Positions 52,640 to 63,784 of a stretch of DNA of 64,000 nt are shown here, in pieces. The DNA is from Xiphias gladius (Eukaryota > Chordata > Actinopteri > Istiophoriformes > Xiphiidae), in contig NC_053420.1 of assembly GCF_016859285.1 (NCBI RefSeq), positions 5,325,001-5,389,000 on the forward strand. The letters are read 5' to 3'. The number at the start of each line of letters is the position of its first letter. Within the stretch, counting starts at the first letter, position 1. The notes below the pieces were generated by a model. That model ran no database searches, was not told the DNA's origin, and saw nothing but the letters and a program-made list of their open reading frames with translations. The position numbers were made by a program, and so were the translations under genes.

Positions 52640-53440
52640 CACTGAGAGAGAGAATGGCTTCAGCAGAGTCTGGGTCTCTCTGCAGTCTACACTCTGAGAA
52701 ACTCAAACTCTTCTGTCTGGACCATTGGACGAGTGTGTGTCATCTGCCGAGATTCAAAAACACACAACAACCGCAGATTCAGACCCATCGATGAAGCTGC
52801 ACAGGATCACAGAGAGGAGCTCCGGATTTCACTCAAGCTCTTACAAGAGAAACTGAAACTCTTTAAACACATTATAGGACACTGTGATCCAGCAGCAGAA
52901 CACGTTAAGGTCCAGGTCCGACACACAGAGAGACAGATTAAGGAGCATTTTAAGAAGCTTCACCAGTTCCTACAAGAGGAAGAGGAGGCCAGGATCGCTG
53001 CTCTGAGGGAGGAAGAGGAGCTGAAGAGTCAGATGATGAAGTAGGAGATTGAGGCTCTGAGCAGAGAGATAGCAGCTCTTTCAGACACAACCAGAGCCAC
53101 AGAGGAGGAGCTGAGAGCTGAAGACGTCTCATTCCTGCAGAACTACAAGGCTGCAGTGGAAAGAGCCCAGCAGCGCCCCCTGCTGGATGATCCACGGCTG
53201 GTCTCGGGAGCTCTGATAGACGTGGCCAAACATCTGGGCAACCTGGCCTTCAACATCTGGAACAAGATGAAGGAAATGGTCTCCTACACTCCTGTGATTC
53301 TGGATCCAAACTCTGCTCATCCAGAACTCATCCTGTCTGATGACCTGACCAGTGTGAGTCATGGAGCGAGACAGAAGCTTCCTGACAATCCAGACAGGTT
53401 TGACTCCTTTCACATTGTCCTGGGCTCCAAGGGCTTTACC
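52640..53440 (+). pseudogene. TRIM35-like pseudogene, RING deleted and PRY-SPRY truncated
   Basis: This is a broken tandem copy of the intact TRIM gene at 54608-56017. After the leader, the sequence jumps from the start codon (ATG at 52654) straight to the linker before the B-box ([20 protein letters not shown]), so the whole RING coding block of about 235 bases is gone. A two-base deletion in the B-box (GACCATTGGACGAG against GACCATCAGCAGTCAG) shifts the frame. The coiled-coil frame then carries a stop at 53042-53044 (TAG for the GAG of the intact copy). Homology continues into the PRY-SPRY region and stops at GGGCTTTACCT (about 53440), where a TA/TG microsatellite begins. Three independent lesions make a working protein very unlikely. 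It may still be transcribed. Confidence 0.9.
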
Positions 53441-53580
53441 TGTATGTATATATATATAGATATATATATGTGTATGTATGTGTGTGTGTGTGTGTATGTG
53501 TGTATTTGTGTATGTATGTATATGTATGTAAATGTATATTTATGTAGATGTGTATACGTATACACATGTACATGTGTGTT

Positions 53581-53613
<33 letters not shown>

Positions 53614-53711
53614 ATGTGTGTATATATATATATATATGTATGTATATATATATATGTATGTGTGTGTGTGTGTATATGTATGTATATGTATGTACATGTA
53701 TATTTATGTAC

Positions 53712-53755
<44 letters not shown>

Positions 53756-53805
53756 TTTTGTGTGTATATGTGTGTATACATATATATATATATATACACA
53801 TCATA
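53441..53805. repeat. Compound (TA)n/(TATG)n microsatellite
   Basis: Alternating TA, TATG and TG runs of about 360 bases, starting exactly where the TRIM pseudogene loses homology to the intact copy. The long Tyr/Ile/Cys/Val frame through it is a translation artefact. Confidence 0.95.
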
Positions 53806-54600
53806 CATACAGTATATGCATATGTTAGTACATGTATGTTTGAGTTATACATCACTGTCTCATATACTAGACAGAAATTCACTCACATTTAAAAATGTGC
53901 CAGTTACACTGTATATTGACTATACATACTGGGCAGTAGGCTTTACAATACAGGGTCACTGTGTACTAGCTTAAAACACTGTATGGTATTACAGAAAACA
54001 CATATGTTAGTGTTTCATATACAGTATTACATTTCCGTATGGATTACCTGGTGGCTGATTGTACAGCTGGGTTCTCCATCAGCCTACAATACTCAGTAAT
54101 GAAAGAGTGAGGTGGGCACCATAAGAAGGAGTTAGAGCATGTGTTCTACCGCTGTTCTTGAAGAATAAAAACACACATTGACAGTGCTGTTAAGGGAAAC
54201 TTATGTCTTATTTGGTACATAATGTTTCAACGTTTGGCACAGATTGACAGACAAAGCTCCACCTCCAACTCACCTGAGACAAACCAGGAAATAGACAGTT
54301 GTTCCGCCACCAGGAAGTTGCACGCACACACTGAGAGACAGACAATAGCAGTCTCTTTCAGACCAGACCCACAACTTCCCCTGAGGAGGGAGAGATACAG
54401 CAGGAAATACGGGGAGTACTGCAACCTTTAAAGACTTTAACCGCCTGCCGACTGCACACACAGACTGTTAATTTAAAGAGGGAAAAAAAGCCGCTCAGAG
54501 TGTTGTAACTTGCAGGGAACTTTCTAGAGGAGGGAGAGGAGTCACGATTAACTGACTTCCGGTTTAGGGCTCTGCATAGTGTGTTTTCAGCGTCACTCAG
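53806..54600. other. Leader region of the intact TRIM gene
   Basis: Unique sequence followed by about 350 bases related in places to the leader of the pseudogene (AAAGCTCCACCTC near 54255 and again near 52335; CACGCACAC.CTGAGAG.CAGA in both). ACTTCCGGTTT at 54554-54564 is an ETS-type motif shortly before the start codon. GTGTTTTCAG at 54581-54590 looks like a splice acceptor, so a 5' untranslated intron is possible. Confidence 0.45.
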
Positions 54601-54607
54601 AAAGAAA

Positions 54608-56017
54608 ATGTCTTACCAATCTGAGGATTATCTCTCCTGTACAGTCTGCCATGACATTTTTAAAGACCCTGTTGTCCTGTCATGCAGCCACAGCTTCTGC
54701 AAAGACTGTCTGCAAACATGGTGGAGAGGGAAACCTATAGAGGAGTGTCCAATTTGTAAGAGGAGATCATCGAGGAGCGATCCACCTTGTAACTTGGTAC
54801 TAAAGAACCTGTGTGAGAGCTTCTTACTGGAGAGGGATCAGAGAGCTTCAGCAGGGTCTGGGTCTCTCTGCAGTCTGCACTCAGAGAAACTCAAACTCTT
54901 CTGTCTGGACCATCAGCAGTCAGTGTGTCTCGTCTGCAGAGATTCAGTGACACACAACAACCACAGATTCAGACCCATCGATGAAGCTGCACGGGATCAC
55001 AGAGGGGGGCTCCGGAAATCACTTAGTCCTCTACAGGAGACACTGAAGCTGTTTGAACAAGTTAAAGGAAACTGGGATCAGACAGCAGAACACATTAAGG
55101 TCCAGGCCCAACACACAGAAAGACAGATTAAGGAGCAGTTTAAGAAGCTTCACCAGTTCCTACAAGAGGAAGAGGAGTCCAGGATCGCTGCTCTGAGGGA
55201 GGAAGAGGAGCTGAAGAGTCAGATGATGAAGGAGGAGATTGAGGCTCTGAGCAGAGAGATAGCAGCTCTTTCAGACACAACCAGAGCCACAGAGGAGGAG
55301 CTGAGAGCTGAAGACGTCTCATTCCTGCAGAACTACATTGCTGCAGTGGAAAGAGTCCAGCAGCGCCCCCTGCCGGATGATCCAAAGCTGGTCTCGGGAG
55401 CTCTGATAGACGTGGCCAAACATCTGGGCAACCTGGCCTTCAACATCTGGAACAAGATGAAGGAAATGGTCTCCTACACTCCTGTGATTCTGGATCCAAA
55501 CTCTGCTCATCCAGAATTTATCCTGTCTGAAGACCTGACAAGTGTGAGATTTGGAGAGAGACAAAACCTTCCTGAAAACCCAGAGAGGATTGACTATCAC
55601 CGCTCTGTCTGGGGCCAGGAGGGCTTTACCTCAGGGACTTACAGCTGGGATGTTGAAGTTCAAGACAATACGGCCTGGTTTGTTGGTGTGGCTGCAGAGT
55701 CTGTCCACAAAAAGGGACGAATTAAATCTGGGTTCTGGCAAGTCGAGTTCTACAATGGTAAATACAGCGCACGCTCGGTGGGAAATCCACCTGCTGCTCT
55801 CCGAGTGAAGAAGAAGCTCCAGAGGATCAGGGTTCATCTGGACTGGAACAGAGGAAAACTGTCGTTCTTTGATCCTGATACTAACACACACATACACACC
55901 TTCACACACACTTTCACTGACCGGCTGTTCCCATGCATAGGCACTTTGAGTGAACTCCCCCTGAAGATAGTACAGGACAAGATCTCTTTAGCCAGGGATA
56001 AAGTACAGAGGTGTTAA
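54608..56017 (+). CDS. TRIM35-like E3 ubiquitin ligase (RING, B-box 2, coiled coil, PRY-SPRY)
   Basis: A single uninterrupted frame of 469 residues from ATG at 54608 (A at -3; no ATG further upstream in the frame). The RING finger has the full C3HC4 set at C11, C14, C26, H28, C31, C34, C47 and C50 ([22 protein letters not shown]). The B-box 2 spans about 88-119 ([22 protein letters not shown]). A coiled coil spans about 125-255 ([17 protein letters not shown]). The PRY-SPRY runs from about 290 to the end, with [28 protein letters not shown] and [12 protein letters not shown]. This order and the lack of introns are typical of the expanded fish TRIM35/NF7-like group, many members of which act in innate immunity. 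It should transfer ubiquitin via the RING, with SPRY choosing the target; the target is unknown. The pseudogene at 52640-53440 is its tandem copy. Confidence 0.93.
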   Translation: MSYQSEDYLSCTVCHDIFKDPVVLSCSHSFCKDCLQTWWRGKPIEECPICKRRSSRSDPPCNLVLKNLCESFLLERDQRASAGSGSLCSLHSEKLKLFCLDHQQSVCLVCRDSVTHNNHRFRPIDEAARDHRGGLRKSLSPLQETLKLFEQVKGNWDQTAEHIKVQAQHTERQIKEQFKKLHQFLQEEEESRIAALREEEELKSQMMKEEIEALSREIAALSDTTRATEEELRAEDVSFLQNYIAAVERVQQRPLPDDPKLVSGALIDVAKHLGNLAFNIWNKMKEMVSYTPVILDPNSAHPEFILSEDLTSVRFGERQNLPENPERIDYHRSVWGQEGFTSGTYSWDVEVQDNTAWFVGVAAESVHKKGRIKSGFWQVEFYNGKYSARSVGNPPAALRVKKKLQRIRVHLDWNRGKLSFFDPDTNTHIHTFTHTFTDRLFPCIGTLSELPLKIVQDKISLARDKVQRC

Positions 56018-56154
56018 AGTATTATTGCCAAATTTAGACCCCACGTGTTGTTGTGTGGTCTTGAAATCCGATAACATTTCAGATAAACACAGCAATTCTG
56101 AAAAAATAGTTCTTAAAGCTGCATTCCTATGTGTTTTTCTTTTAGGTTTGCTAC

Positions 56155-56445
56155 GGTCTGAAAAAAAATATCTGGCTCTTTAGCTGCTAAATGCAGGCAC
56201 TTTCTTTACTGGCTAGTTGTTAACTTTGGCCGGCTGTTCGGTGCTGGTCAGGTACTGCGCCGTGGGTTTATCGGGGCTTGTGTGCCGAAGAACGCTGCCT
56301 GCTGCTGCTGGAAACACTGAGAACAAACCATGCAGTAAATGTATCATAAGCTAAAAGAAGTTTAAAAGCTCCGTAGAGCTGTAGGGTCATTTAGACTTTT
56401 CTGTTGGTCCATTACAATGAGCGACCCTTAATCACGGGTCATTTG
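56155..56445 (+). repeat. Dispersed repeat family A, 3' portion
   Basis: AAATATCTGGCTCTTTAGCT, GCTGCTAAATG, the CACTTTCTTTACTGGCTAG block, CTGTTCGGTGCTGGTCAGG and the CTGCCTGCTGCTGCTGGAAA block match the family order. It begins about 140 bases after the TRIM stop codon and may contribute to its 3' untranslated region. Confidence 0.75.
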
Positions 56446-57036
56446 ATTGATCATTAATATAGAAGTATTGATTAGTGCATTTGTCGCATTTCTTGCTGTG
56501 ACATGTTTTCACATCTTGGACATCTGCTGTAACTTCTCATACCGGTTTTCTTGATATTGCTACTGAATTTTAGAAGTAGGCTGTGTTTATATCCTTTAAA
56601 TGTTTTCCACTTACTTCGTACTGCAAATTTCTATTTGGTTTCTGTTATACTCATATATAGTCACTAACGTCATGACTACATACAGCCTGCACTTCATATA
56701 TGAAACACAAAAGGGCCCCACACAAACTTTTGACACAAAGTTGACCACTGTTTTCTAATAATGCAATTTCTCTTCAATCGAACAATGGGGCTAGAACCAG
56801 GAAATACAGACCAGCCCACAAGAATACCTAAGCACATGGACAGTGACTGGTGTCCACATATTTTTGGACACATGGTGTATCTGTTTTAGGTGAGATGCTA
56901 TGGTGCTGATACTGTTAGTTGAGTTTTTTTACTTGACCTTATTTTCTTGTTTAAATATTCTGTTTTGCTGTTGATTTCTATTACTGTTTGCTGCTGCAGT
57001 GACTTGTTTAGAACTAACGGACTCTAATCTCATCTG

Positions 57037-57410
57037 GTGCAAAAGTTTTGGGCACTAAAAGTAAAGCGAGGGCGCTTTCAAAAATAACGCCATGAATACT
57101 TTTTGATTATCAATTAATTTCATGTGCAGTAAACAGAAAAAAAAAAAAACTAAATCAAATCAATATTTGCTGTGACCACCCTTTGCCTTTAAACCAGCAC
57201 CAGTTCTCCTCGATACACCTGCACACACTTTTTTTAAGGTACTTGGCAGGTAGGTTGCTCCAAGCTTCTTGGAGAACCTGCCCCAGTTCTTCTGTGGATT
57301 TAGTCCGTCCCAGTGTCTCCTGTCTCTACATGTGACCCCAGACTGACTCCACGGTGGTGTTGCGTGATGGAGAAGAATCTAAACATCTAAAGTGCGTAAA
57401 ACTTTTGCAC
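57037..57410. mobile_element. Short DNA transposon (MITE-like) with terminal inverted repeats
   Basis: GTGCAAAAGTTTTGGGCAC at 57037-57055 is mirrored by GTGCGTAAAACTTTTGCAC at 57392-57410 (17 of 19 positions pair). The element is 374 bases long and has no transposase frame. The interior contains TGTGACCACCCTTTGCCTTT and TTCTTCTGTGGATTTAG, words I know from a widespread teleost repeat. Confidence 0.8.
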
Positions 57411-57504
57411 AGTACCAAAACAGAAACAACATGGGATAAATCCCAAACCTTTATGACAGTACCTCTTCCTCCTATCAAGGTTGAATGCACTGAGTGTTTG
57501 TCGC

Positions 57505-57740
57505 TTTGGGCTAAAGTGTCAGCCAGATGAAAGCAATGTGGTGCAGTGAAATGAAGTTATATCTATTTGCAAACGTTATCACTGCCATCATGTTGGTCCG
57601 TGACCATACTGACAAGTCGTTCATGGTCCTCAGAGGATGTATCACGGCGGCTTTGGTGATCTGGCACATTTCATTTAGCTCCGACAACAGGTCAACATTT
57701 CCAACATTTGTCCAACACTTCAAATCATGTCCAGACTCTG
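57505..57740 (+). repeat. Diverged relative of the repeat at 43590-44140
   Basis: GACAAGTCGTTCATGGTCCTCAGAGG-like and CTTTGGTGATCTGGCAC blocks, then a GGTCAACATTT...TGTCCAACACTTC block, occur in the same order as in that repeat. Similarity is patchy. Confidence 0.5.
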
Positions 57741-59920
57741 TATCTGTGTGTCTTAAAGTCTTTCAAAGTAGTCAATTCAATTCATCTAAAAAACAAGCCT
57801 AATTAAGTATTAAAATATCTTTTATTTTCAATTTTTTTTTTTTTTGAGACACTTTTCGTTCCTTTTATGTGGAGTTTGAGTCAGCGGCATCAGACATGGA
57901 GCGAACGCTGTCGGTACTGCCAGCCAGGCACTGAGGAATGTGATATCAATGTCAATAAATTAATGTTCTTAATAAATAATCGTAGGCCTTACTGTCCCTA
58001 TTGGTTTTCTCTCATCCTTTAACCGGTATAATCATGGCCACTGTGTTAAATTACATTCCGTGTGGTCTTACATTTGCTATAGAGCTTAAAGAGAAGGTGA
58101 CAATACTTTGAACACTTGAACCCTTTATTTTGGAGAAAAAAAAATAACAATATGCTATAACTAGACAAAGTACAGCAAAAGCGAGCAACACTCAGTGGCT
58201 GCATTCCTCATTACGCCCGTGAGCAGCCTCTGCAGGAGGAGACACTTCTGATTGCAAGTCGTTATTGCTGCTTGCTGTTAAGTATATATGTACAGTACAT
58301 TGTGTTGTGGAGTATCTGCCTGCTGTCGTTGCAGCACATGGCCACTCGATGGCGTCCCGAACTCTTTGATCTGTTCAAACGGGCTGAAAACCCCTTTATC
58401 GTGGAAAACTCTGGTATCACAATGTGTTTAGCTTGAGTTCAGTTTGTGGTTTGCATTCATTTCATTATTGCTGGTAGTTGTTGTTTATTTAATTTCATAT
58501 TTACTTTCTTTCTTCACTAATTTCTTTAATTATTTCACTCTTTCCTTAGTCATCCGATCTGAAAACATAAAAATGTCCTAAATTTGAGATATGTGATTGA
58601 CACATCTTCACATTTGAGACTTTGAGGGTCACATATTAAAACGCACAGCGCTACTCTGGCTTTCTCTGGCTGCCTGAGAGGTCAGTTGTGTTAAACGTTC
58701 TGTGCAGGTTGAGCGGGCTGCGGGAAATTAAATGGCTTTCAACATGCTGAAACTTTCAACATGCTGAAACTGCAGGTATGGCGCTTTAAACCTCTCCCTC
58801 TTTAACCGCCGATTAAGTCCTGCCAGACTTTGACTATGGCTTGGATCTAACTAATAGTCAAACTTCAGATAGGTGTCTAAATTGATCTGTTTCACACAGC
58901 TTTCTAGTTCTTGACTATCTTAAGTGGGACAAATTTGCAATTAATTCTCAACGAATTAAGACCGTTCCTGAAATCACTCCTTTACTATACACATTTACTA
59001 TATAGTGCACTCTATTTACTATCCGCCTTTTTACTCGTGTGTCCGGATTTATGAGTGTGTGTAAATTTATCCAGTACATAGTGCCCTCAAAAATTCCACA
59101 GTGGGATGTTCACTACTTTCTGCCGACAGTCTCACAACGCAACGCTGCCAGTGACGATGGATAGTGAAGGTGATTAGTGTCGGAACTCTCAATTTACTGC
59201 CCACCATTGAGCGAACTACTGAGTGTCTATTATGTAGGGAGTGGTGAATAAAGGAACAAGGGGTTGATTTGGAGCACAGCCAGAGAATTATTTTTACGAA
59301 CCACGTCGCACGGCGCAGCTCTCCTCCCTCCAGCAGAGAATGGGGAGAATTCACCATTTACAAGGAGGTTCTACAGGGAAAACTTCGGCAGGGATTATGA
59401 CACAAAAAAAAATGTAAAAAATCCTTTTAAAAGATCAGACCAGTGGAGAGGAGCATCAAAGTCAGACTCAGAGATAGTTTCCCTTGAGCAAGCAGCACTA
59501 ACCGACGACGTCCCCGCTGCTGCCTCTAAAAACCCCTTCCCTCCTCATTAATCTCTCCACAACCTTCTCACATAAACCAAAAGCTATGAGCCATGTTTTG
59601 AGGTTTTTCCATCATTTGGTGCCCCCGGTCGGCAGGTGTCATTGATTGTTGCCACGGAAACATAGCTCTCGGTTCAGGGTCAGCCTGTGGGCGGGGTGGT
59701 CCACTGTTTAAGTGTGAAACAAGTCAGTCTTTATTTTCTCCCAAACCGTCCAACCTGCATTAGACTAACCTAAGAGCTAAATTAAGACCGTCCTAACAGA
59801 ACAGGTCATTCTACAATATCTTTGGGAAAATGGTCCCAGATCTTAAACTGGCAGCTCTGAAAGATCAATCTTTCTGTCAGATCAAGAGTTTCATTTCCTC
59901 ACTGATTGTGCACTCTATGT

Positions 59921-59929
59921 TTGTGTGTG

Positions 59930-59986
<57 letters not shown>

Positions 59987-60022
59987 TGTGTGTGTGTGTG
60001 TGTGTGTATGCTTGTGCATGTG
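59921..60022. repeat. (TG)n microsatellite
   Basis: TG array with TTTT, GA and TA interruptions. Confidence 0.95.
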
Positions 60023-61459
60023 TGTGAGAATAAGTCACTGAGTCTGTTTTCAGTCTAATGAGAAGTCTTGATCTGTTCACCAAAAGAGGAAACCCCATCC
60101 TCTCATTGCAGCTCCAAATCTCCGCGGTTAGAGACAGAAAACTCGGCCGGTGAGTAAAATAATGTCTCCCAACGTTCAAACGCGCTGAAATGCCGATGAT
60201 TGAAGACTGAGGATAGAAAAAAAAAAGATGTTTTTGTTGATTATTAGTCTTTGCAGTAGTAACAACAAAACTTAAATCAAAAATTTGATAATTTTAGGCG
60301 GAGGTTCATTGATGGATTATCTTTCTGCAGCAAGGTTCAAACTTCTGCATGTTGTTTTTCACAGAAATTAGCTGAAATTAATGGTCGTCTGAAAGAATGA
60401 AAATCAATGTAAAAACTGATGGAATTGTTTTAATTCTAACTTTAAATCATTCCCCATACAATGATCGATGATCCTACACACATATGTGTTTTTGATTTTG
60501 CTAAATTAAATCAGATTTTAGCCTTTATGGTGTTGGACAGTGTTGATCAGTAATGGAAGAACCACTGCCATTAACTCTTGTGTTTTTAAATCTTTACACT
60601 AACATACGTTTATTAACCTATTTTAACATTGTTTTTTTTTTTTTTTGCAAAACAGCTTCCCTCAGTTTGCCTCTTGGGGGAGAAATAATTGAAAAATTTG
60701 CAGCTGAAATAATTCCATGGGTTTTTACACTGCTTTTCTTCCTTCCAGACATCCATTTATTTCAGTTAATTTCTATGAAAAATAACTTGCAGAGACTTGC
60801 GCCTTGCTGCAGGGAGATAATCTGTCACAGTGAACATTTAGTTGCCTTTATCGTTAAATGATGTAATGTCGTCTGCCATTACACAATACAACAAAACCGC
60901 AATCTGTGGTTTCATCTTTTACGGAAACTTTCTTAAATTTTTACAGTTAAATACAGATTCAAAAGATTTTATTATGTAGGAATCAGGGGCTTAGCCAGGA
61001 TTTTATAAATAAAAAGTTAAAGTCCCCTCAACTAACCCAACCTGACACCAAAAAGAAAGTGCCCACCATGTCTTAATTTACATTTTTCGTATTTTAGCTT
61101 TACAGTTAACTTTAACTTTAACTTTAACTTTCATTCCCAAGATGGAGGTCTAATACATCTTTCAAAACCCTCTCCACACTTTTAGAAGTTAATTTCTGGT
61201 GGATTTGCAGTCACATTTAAAGACACTGAATCTACAGTTACTGGAATCAGAGTAGAAAATTGGGTTAGTTATTAATTGTGGAATCATTACTTAAACCCCC
61301 AAATCCCCAGGACAGGACACAAAGGACATGACCTCAGTGTCAAGAGCAAATACTTCAGTTTCTTCTTATCATCTCTTTCTCGTGTTTTGACTTCCGTCAG
61401 CCCCATCACCTTCTGCTTCTTCAAAATACCGTTAATAGTTAACTCCGGCGTTTTGGACC

Positions 61460-63111
61460 ATGGGAGGGTATTATGGGCTGGCAGTTCTGGTGGGCGTGGC
61501 CTTGCTTCTGACGACCGGCCAATGTGACGTGAGCTGTGGAGGAATAGACGGCGGCCCGGGAGTGGCAGGAACCCCGGGCAGAGATGGATGGCCTGGAGCG
61601 AAGGGAGAGAAAGGAGAGCCAGGTAAAAAAAAGCCCTGAATTGCTCCAGATGGTCAGGCCGGCATCTTGCATGGTAGCCGGCTGCCATCGACGTATCGGT
61701 GTGGGTGTGTGTATGGGTGAATCAGAGGCAAATTGTAAAGAGCTTTGGATAAAAGCACTTTATAAATGCAGCTCTCTCTCTCTCTATATATATATATGCT
61801 ATCACAAAAACAATCGTTCTAGTATCATTAATGAAAAAGATGTAGGTACAATGAAGTCAGAGACTCTTCAAGCAAAAACAAACACAAAGGTAAATTGTTG
61901 CATTGTTAATCCACCAGTCCTAGTTCGTTTAGAGACCTCGTACTGATAAATAGCCTCATATTTGCAGCTTTACTCAAAGAGTGCTGCCTTTCCTGTCTCA
62001 TCTTTTGTCGATGTCTGATTCCTGTCTTTTTAGGAAAACATTAACTGTAGATAAAAATATAAATTGAATAAGTGTGTTTTTAGCCCCATTTGGTCCCAGC
62101 AGGATGCCATCGTCCAGCCCGCTGTTTAAGTGAGGCTTGCACGTGAACCAGCTGGTCCAGCTCACCGTCAGTCAGCATGTCGATAGCCCTGATCCTTGTG
62201 AACAAAATGAACCATTACACGCGGTTGTGCACCCTCTTCGCGTGTTGTTATACAAATCAGAGCAACATTTGAGAAATACTTTCGGTTGTGTTTCCGTTCT
62301 CCCTAATGGGAAATGAGGCTGTACAGACTTTATAAATAGCTGTCTGTGTTCACATCCGCAGCCGTATGAAGTCAGAAAAATTGACTGACATTTGAGTCAA
62401 ATGTTATTAACAGCAAATAAATCTTTGTTGTTGTGCTGTTGTTAATTTTTGCCTGCGTTATTTATTAGTTATGAGGCCGTTGTATGCTCATAGTTGCCGT
62501 TAGTTTTCAGTTGTGTTACTGTTCAGTAATGAGCTATCACTTCCGACACCTTCAAATTTTTAATAAAAGGCATTTTGTAACAATTTTGCTGGGCGAACCC
62601 AAATTCTACATGTTTATATAATTTATTATAAACCTTGACTGATCAATCGTTCACATCAAATGCATCTTCATTTTCGAACTAACCTAGTTATTTGGAAAAA
62701 TAAAATGTGTAGTACACCCATGTTTTGAAGCTAATGAGAGACTTTGAGAGTTAATTAGCTGGAAGTAGGAAAAAGAATTAGAACTTTGAAAAGTTAGGGG
62801 GCATGTTGTCCCCTTCCCCAGTGGAAATGACACCCTTTGGTACTGAAACTCAGGTATCGTATCAGCACCAGTATCAAAGAATACCCAACAATATCCCACC
62901 CTACCCTGTAATCATTCATCTCGTTTTTCTCCAGCTGTGATGGTCGACGGTCCGGTGGATACGAGCCAGATGCCGATGCTGAAGGGGGAGATGGGGATTC
63001 GGGGCTTTCAAGGGGTCATGGGTCCTAAAGGTTACCGCGGGAGTCTGGGACCAGTGGGCCACCCTGGGCCACCCGGTCGCCCCGGCCCTGAGGGGAGGAG
63101 CATGGGCCACG
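61460..63111 (+). CDS. c1qa: Complement C1q chain, A-type (5' part; globular domain outside the window)
   Basis: Two coding exons are visible: 61460-61622 and 62935-63111, both ending one base into a codon before GT donors, so translation continues past the window. The product starts with a signal peptide (MGGYYGLAVLVGVALLLTTG), then a short Cys-bearing segment (QCDVSCGGID) like the N-terminal disulfide region of C1q chains. Collagen Gly-X-Y repeats follow (GTPGRDGWPGAKGEKGEP), then a break of about 17 residues at the exon junction (AVMVDGPVDTSQMPML) and a second collagen block (KGEMGIRGFQGVMGPKGY to GRPGPEG). A break here corresponds to the bend of the C1q stem. Start of the classical complement pathway is the known role: the trimeric stem binds C1r/C1s, and the globular head binds immune complexes. 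The break and the KGEKGEPAVM segment favour the A chain, but B or C cannot be excluded without the head. Confidence 0.72.
61645..61775 (+). repeat. Retroposon 3' tail in the first C1q intron
   Basis: ATGGTAGCCGGCTGCCATCG, GTGGGTGTGTGTATGGGTGA, then TGTAAAGAGCTTTGGATAAA and CACTTTATAAATGCAG form a SINE/LINE-like tail that is widespread in fish. A short (TC)n(TA)n tract follows at 61776-61798. Confidence 0.6.
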
Positions 63112-63706
63112 GTAATGACACGACTTCTGACCCTACAGCCTACAGCATACATCACTCGCTCACACACAGTGTATATCTGTAATAGCATATAGGATACACT
63201 GTATCATGCCAAACTCAATACAATACAAAATACCTGACGGGGAAGAAATTAAAGCAGATAATAAACAGTTAAACAGCAAAAGATGTCTGTCTGTGCGTAA
63301 CCCAGCCGTGCTGCCAATTTGTCCCGGTGGCCACTCGCAGTAAAACAAAAAACAAACACAACAAAAAGCACTTTTCCTTCAAGTGAGCTGGCGTCATGTT
63401 CGTGTCTGGAATCCAGTTCCTACAATACATCCGTGACCTCAACCTAACGACACGATGAAGACATGCTAAGTTTACGGTCTTCTTAGTCTTGTAATGACTA
63501 CATTCTGACAAATTCTGTGTAATTATATAGAACAATTATAGAAAAAAAAAATTTCAAATATATTGGTTGTCGTTTGTCCTGTTGATCGGCTGTCAAACGT
63601 CAAGAAGGCGGGACTTATCCAGTATTCTAATATGACCCTGTTATTAAAGCATGTAGCAATGAGACCATGGTGGACAATAAATGATAACCCAATAAATGAT
63701 TTTTGG

Positions 63707-63784
<78 letters not shown>

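Larger units (their letters stand above)
56450..61450. other. Intergenic stretch between TRIM and C1q
   Basis: No coding exon is supported. It holds a relic transposon end at 56848-56880, a TIR element at 57037-57410, a diverged repeat at 57505-57740, a TG array at 59930-60022 and otherwise AT-rich DNA. A short ACTTTA tandem run lies near 61105-61130. Confidence 0.45.

Noticed and set aside
53156-53974. A 272-residue plus-strand frame
   Set aside because: Its first third is the degenerate TRIM coiled coil and PRY region after the stop; the rest is translated TATATG microsatellite.
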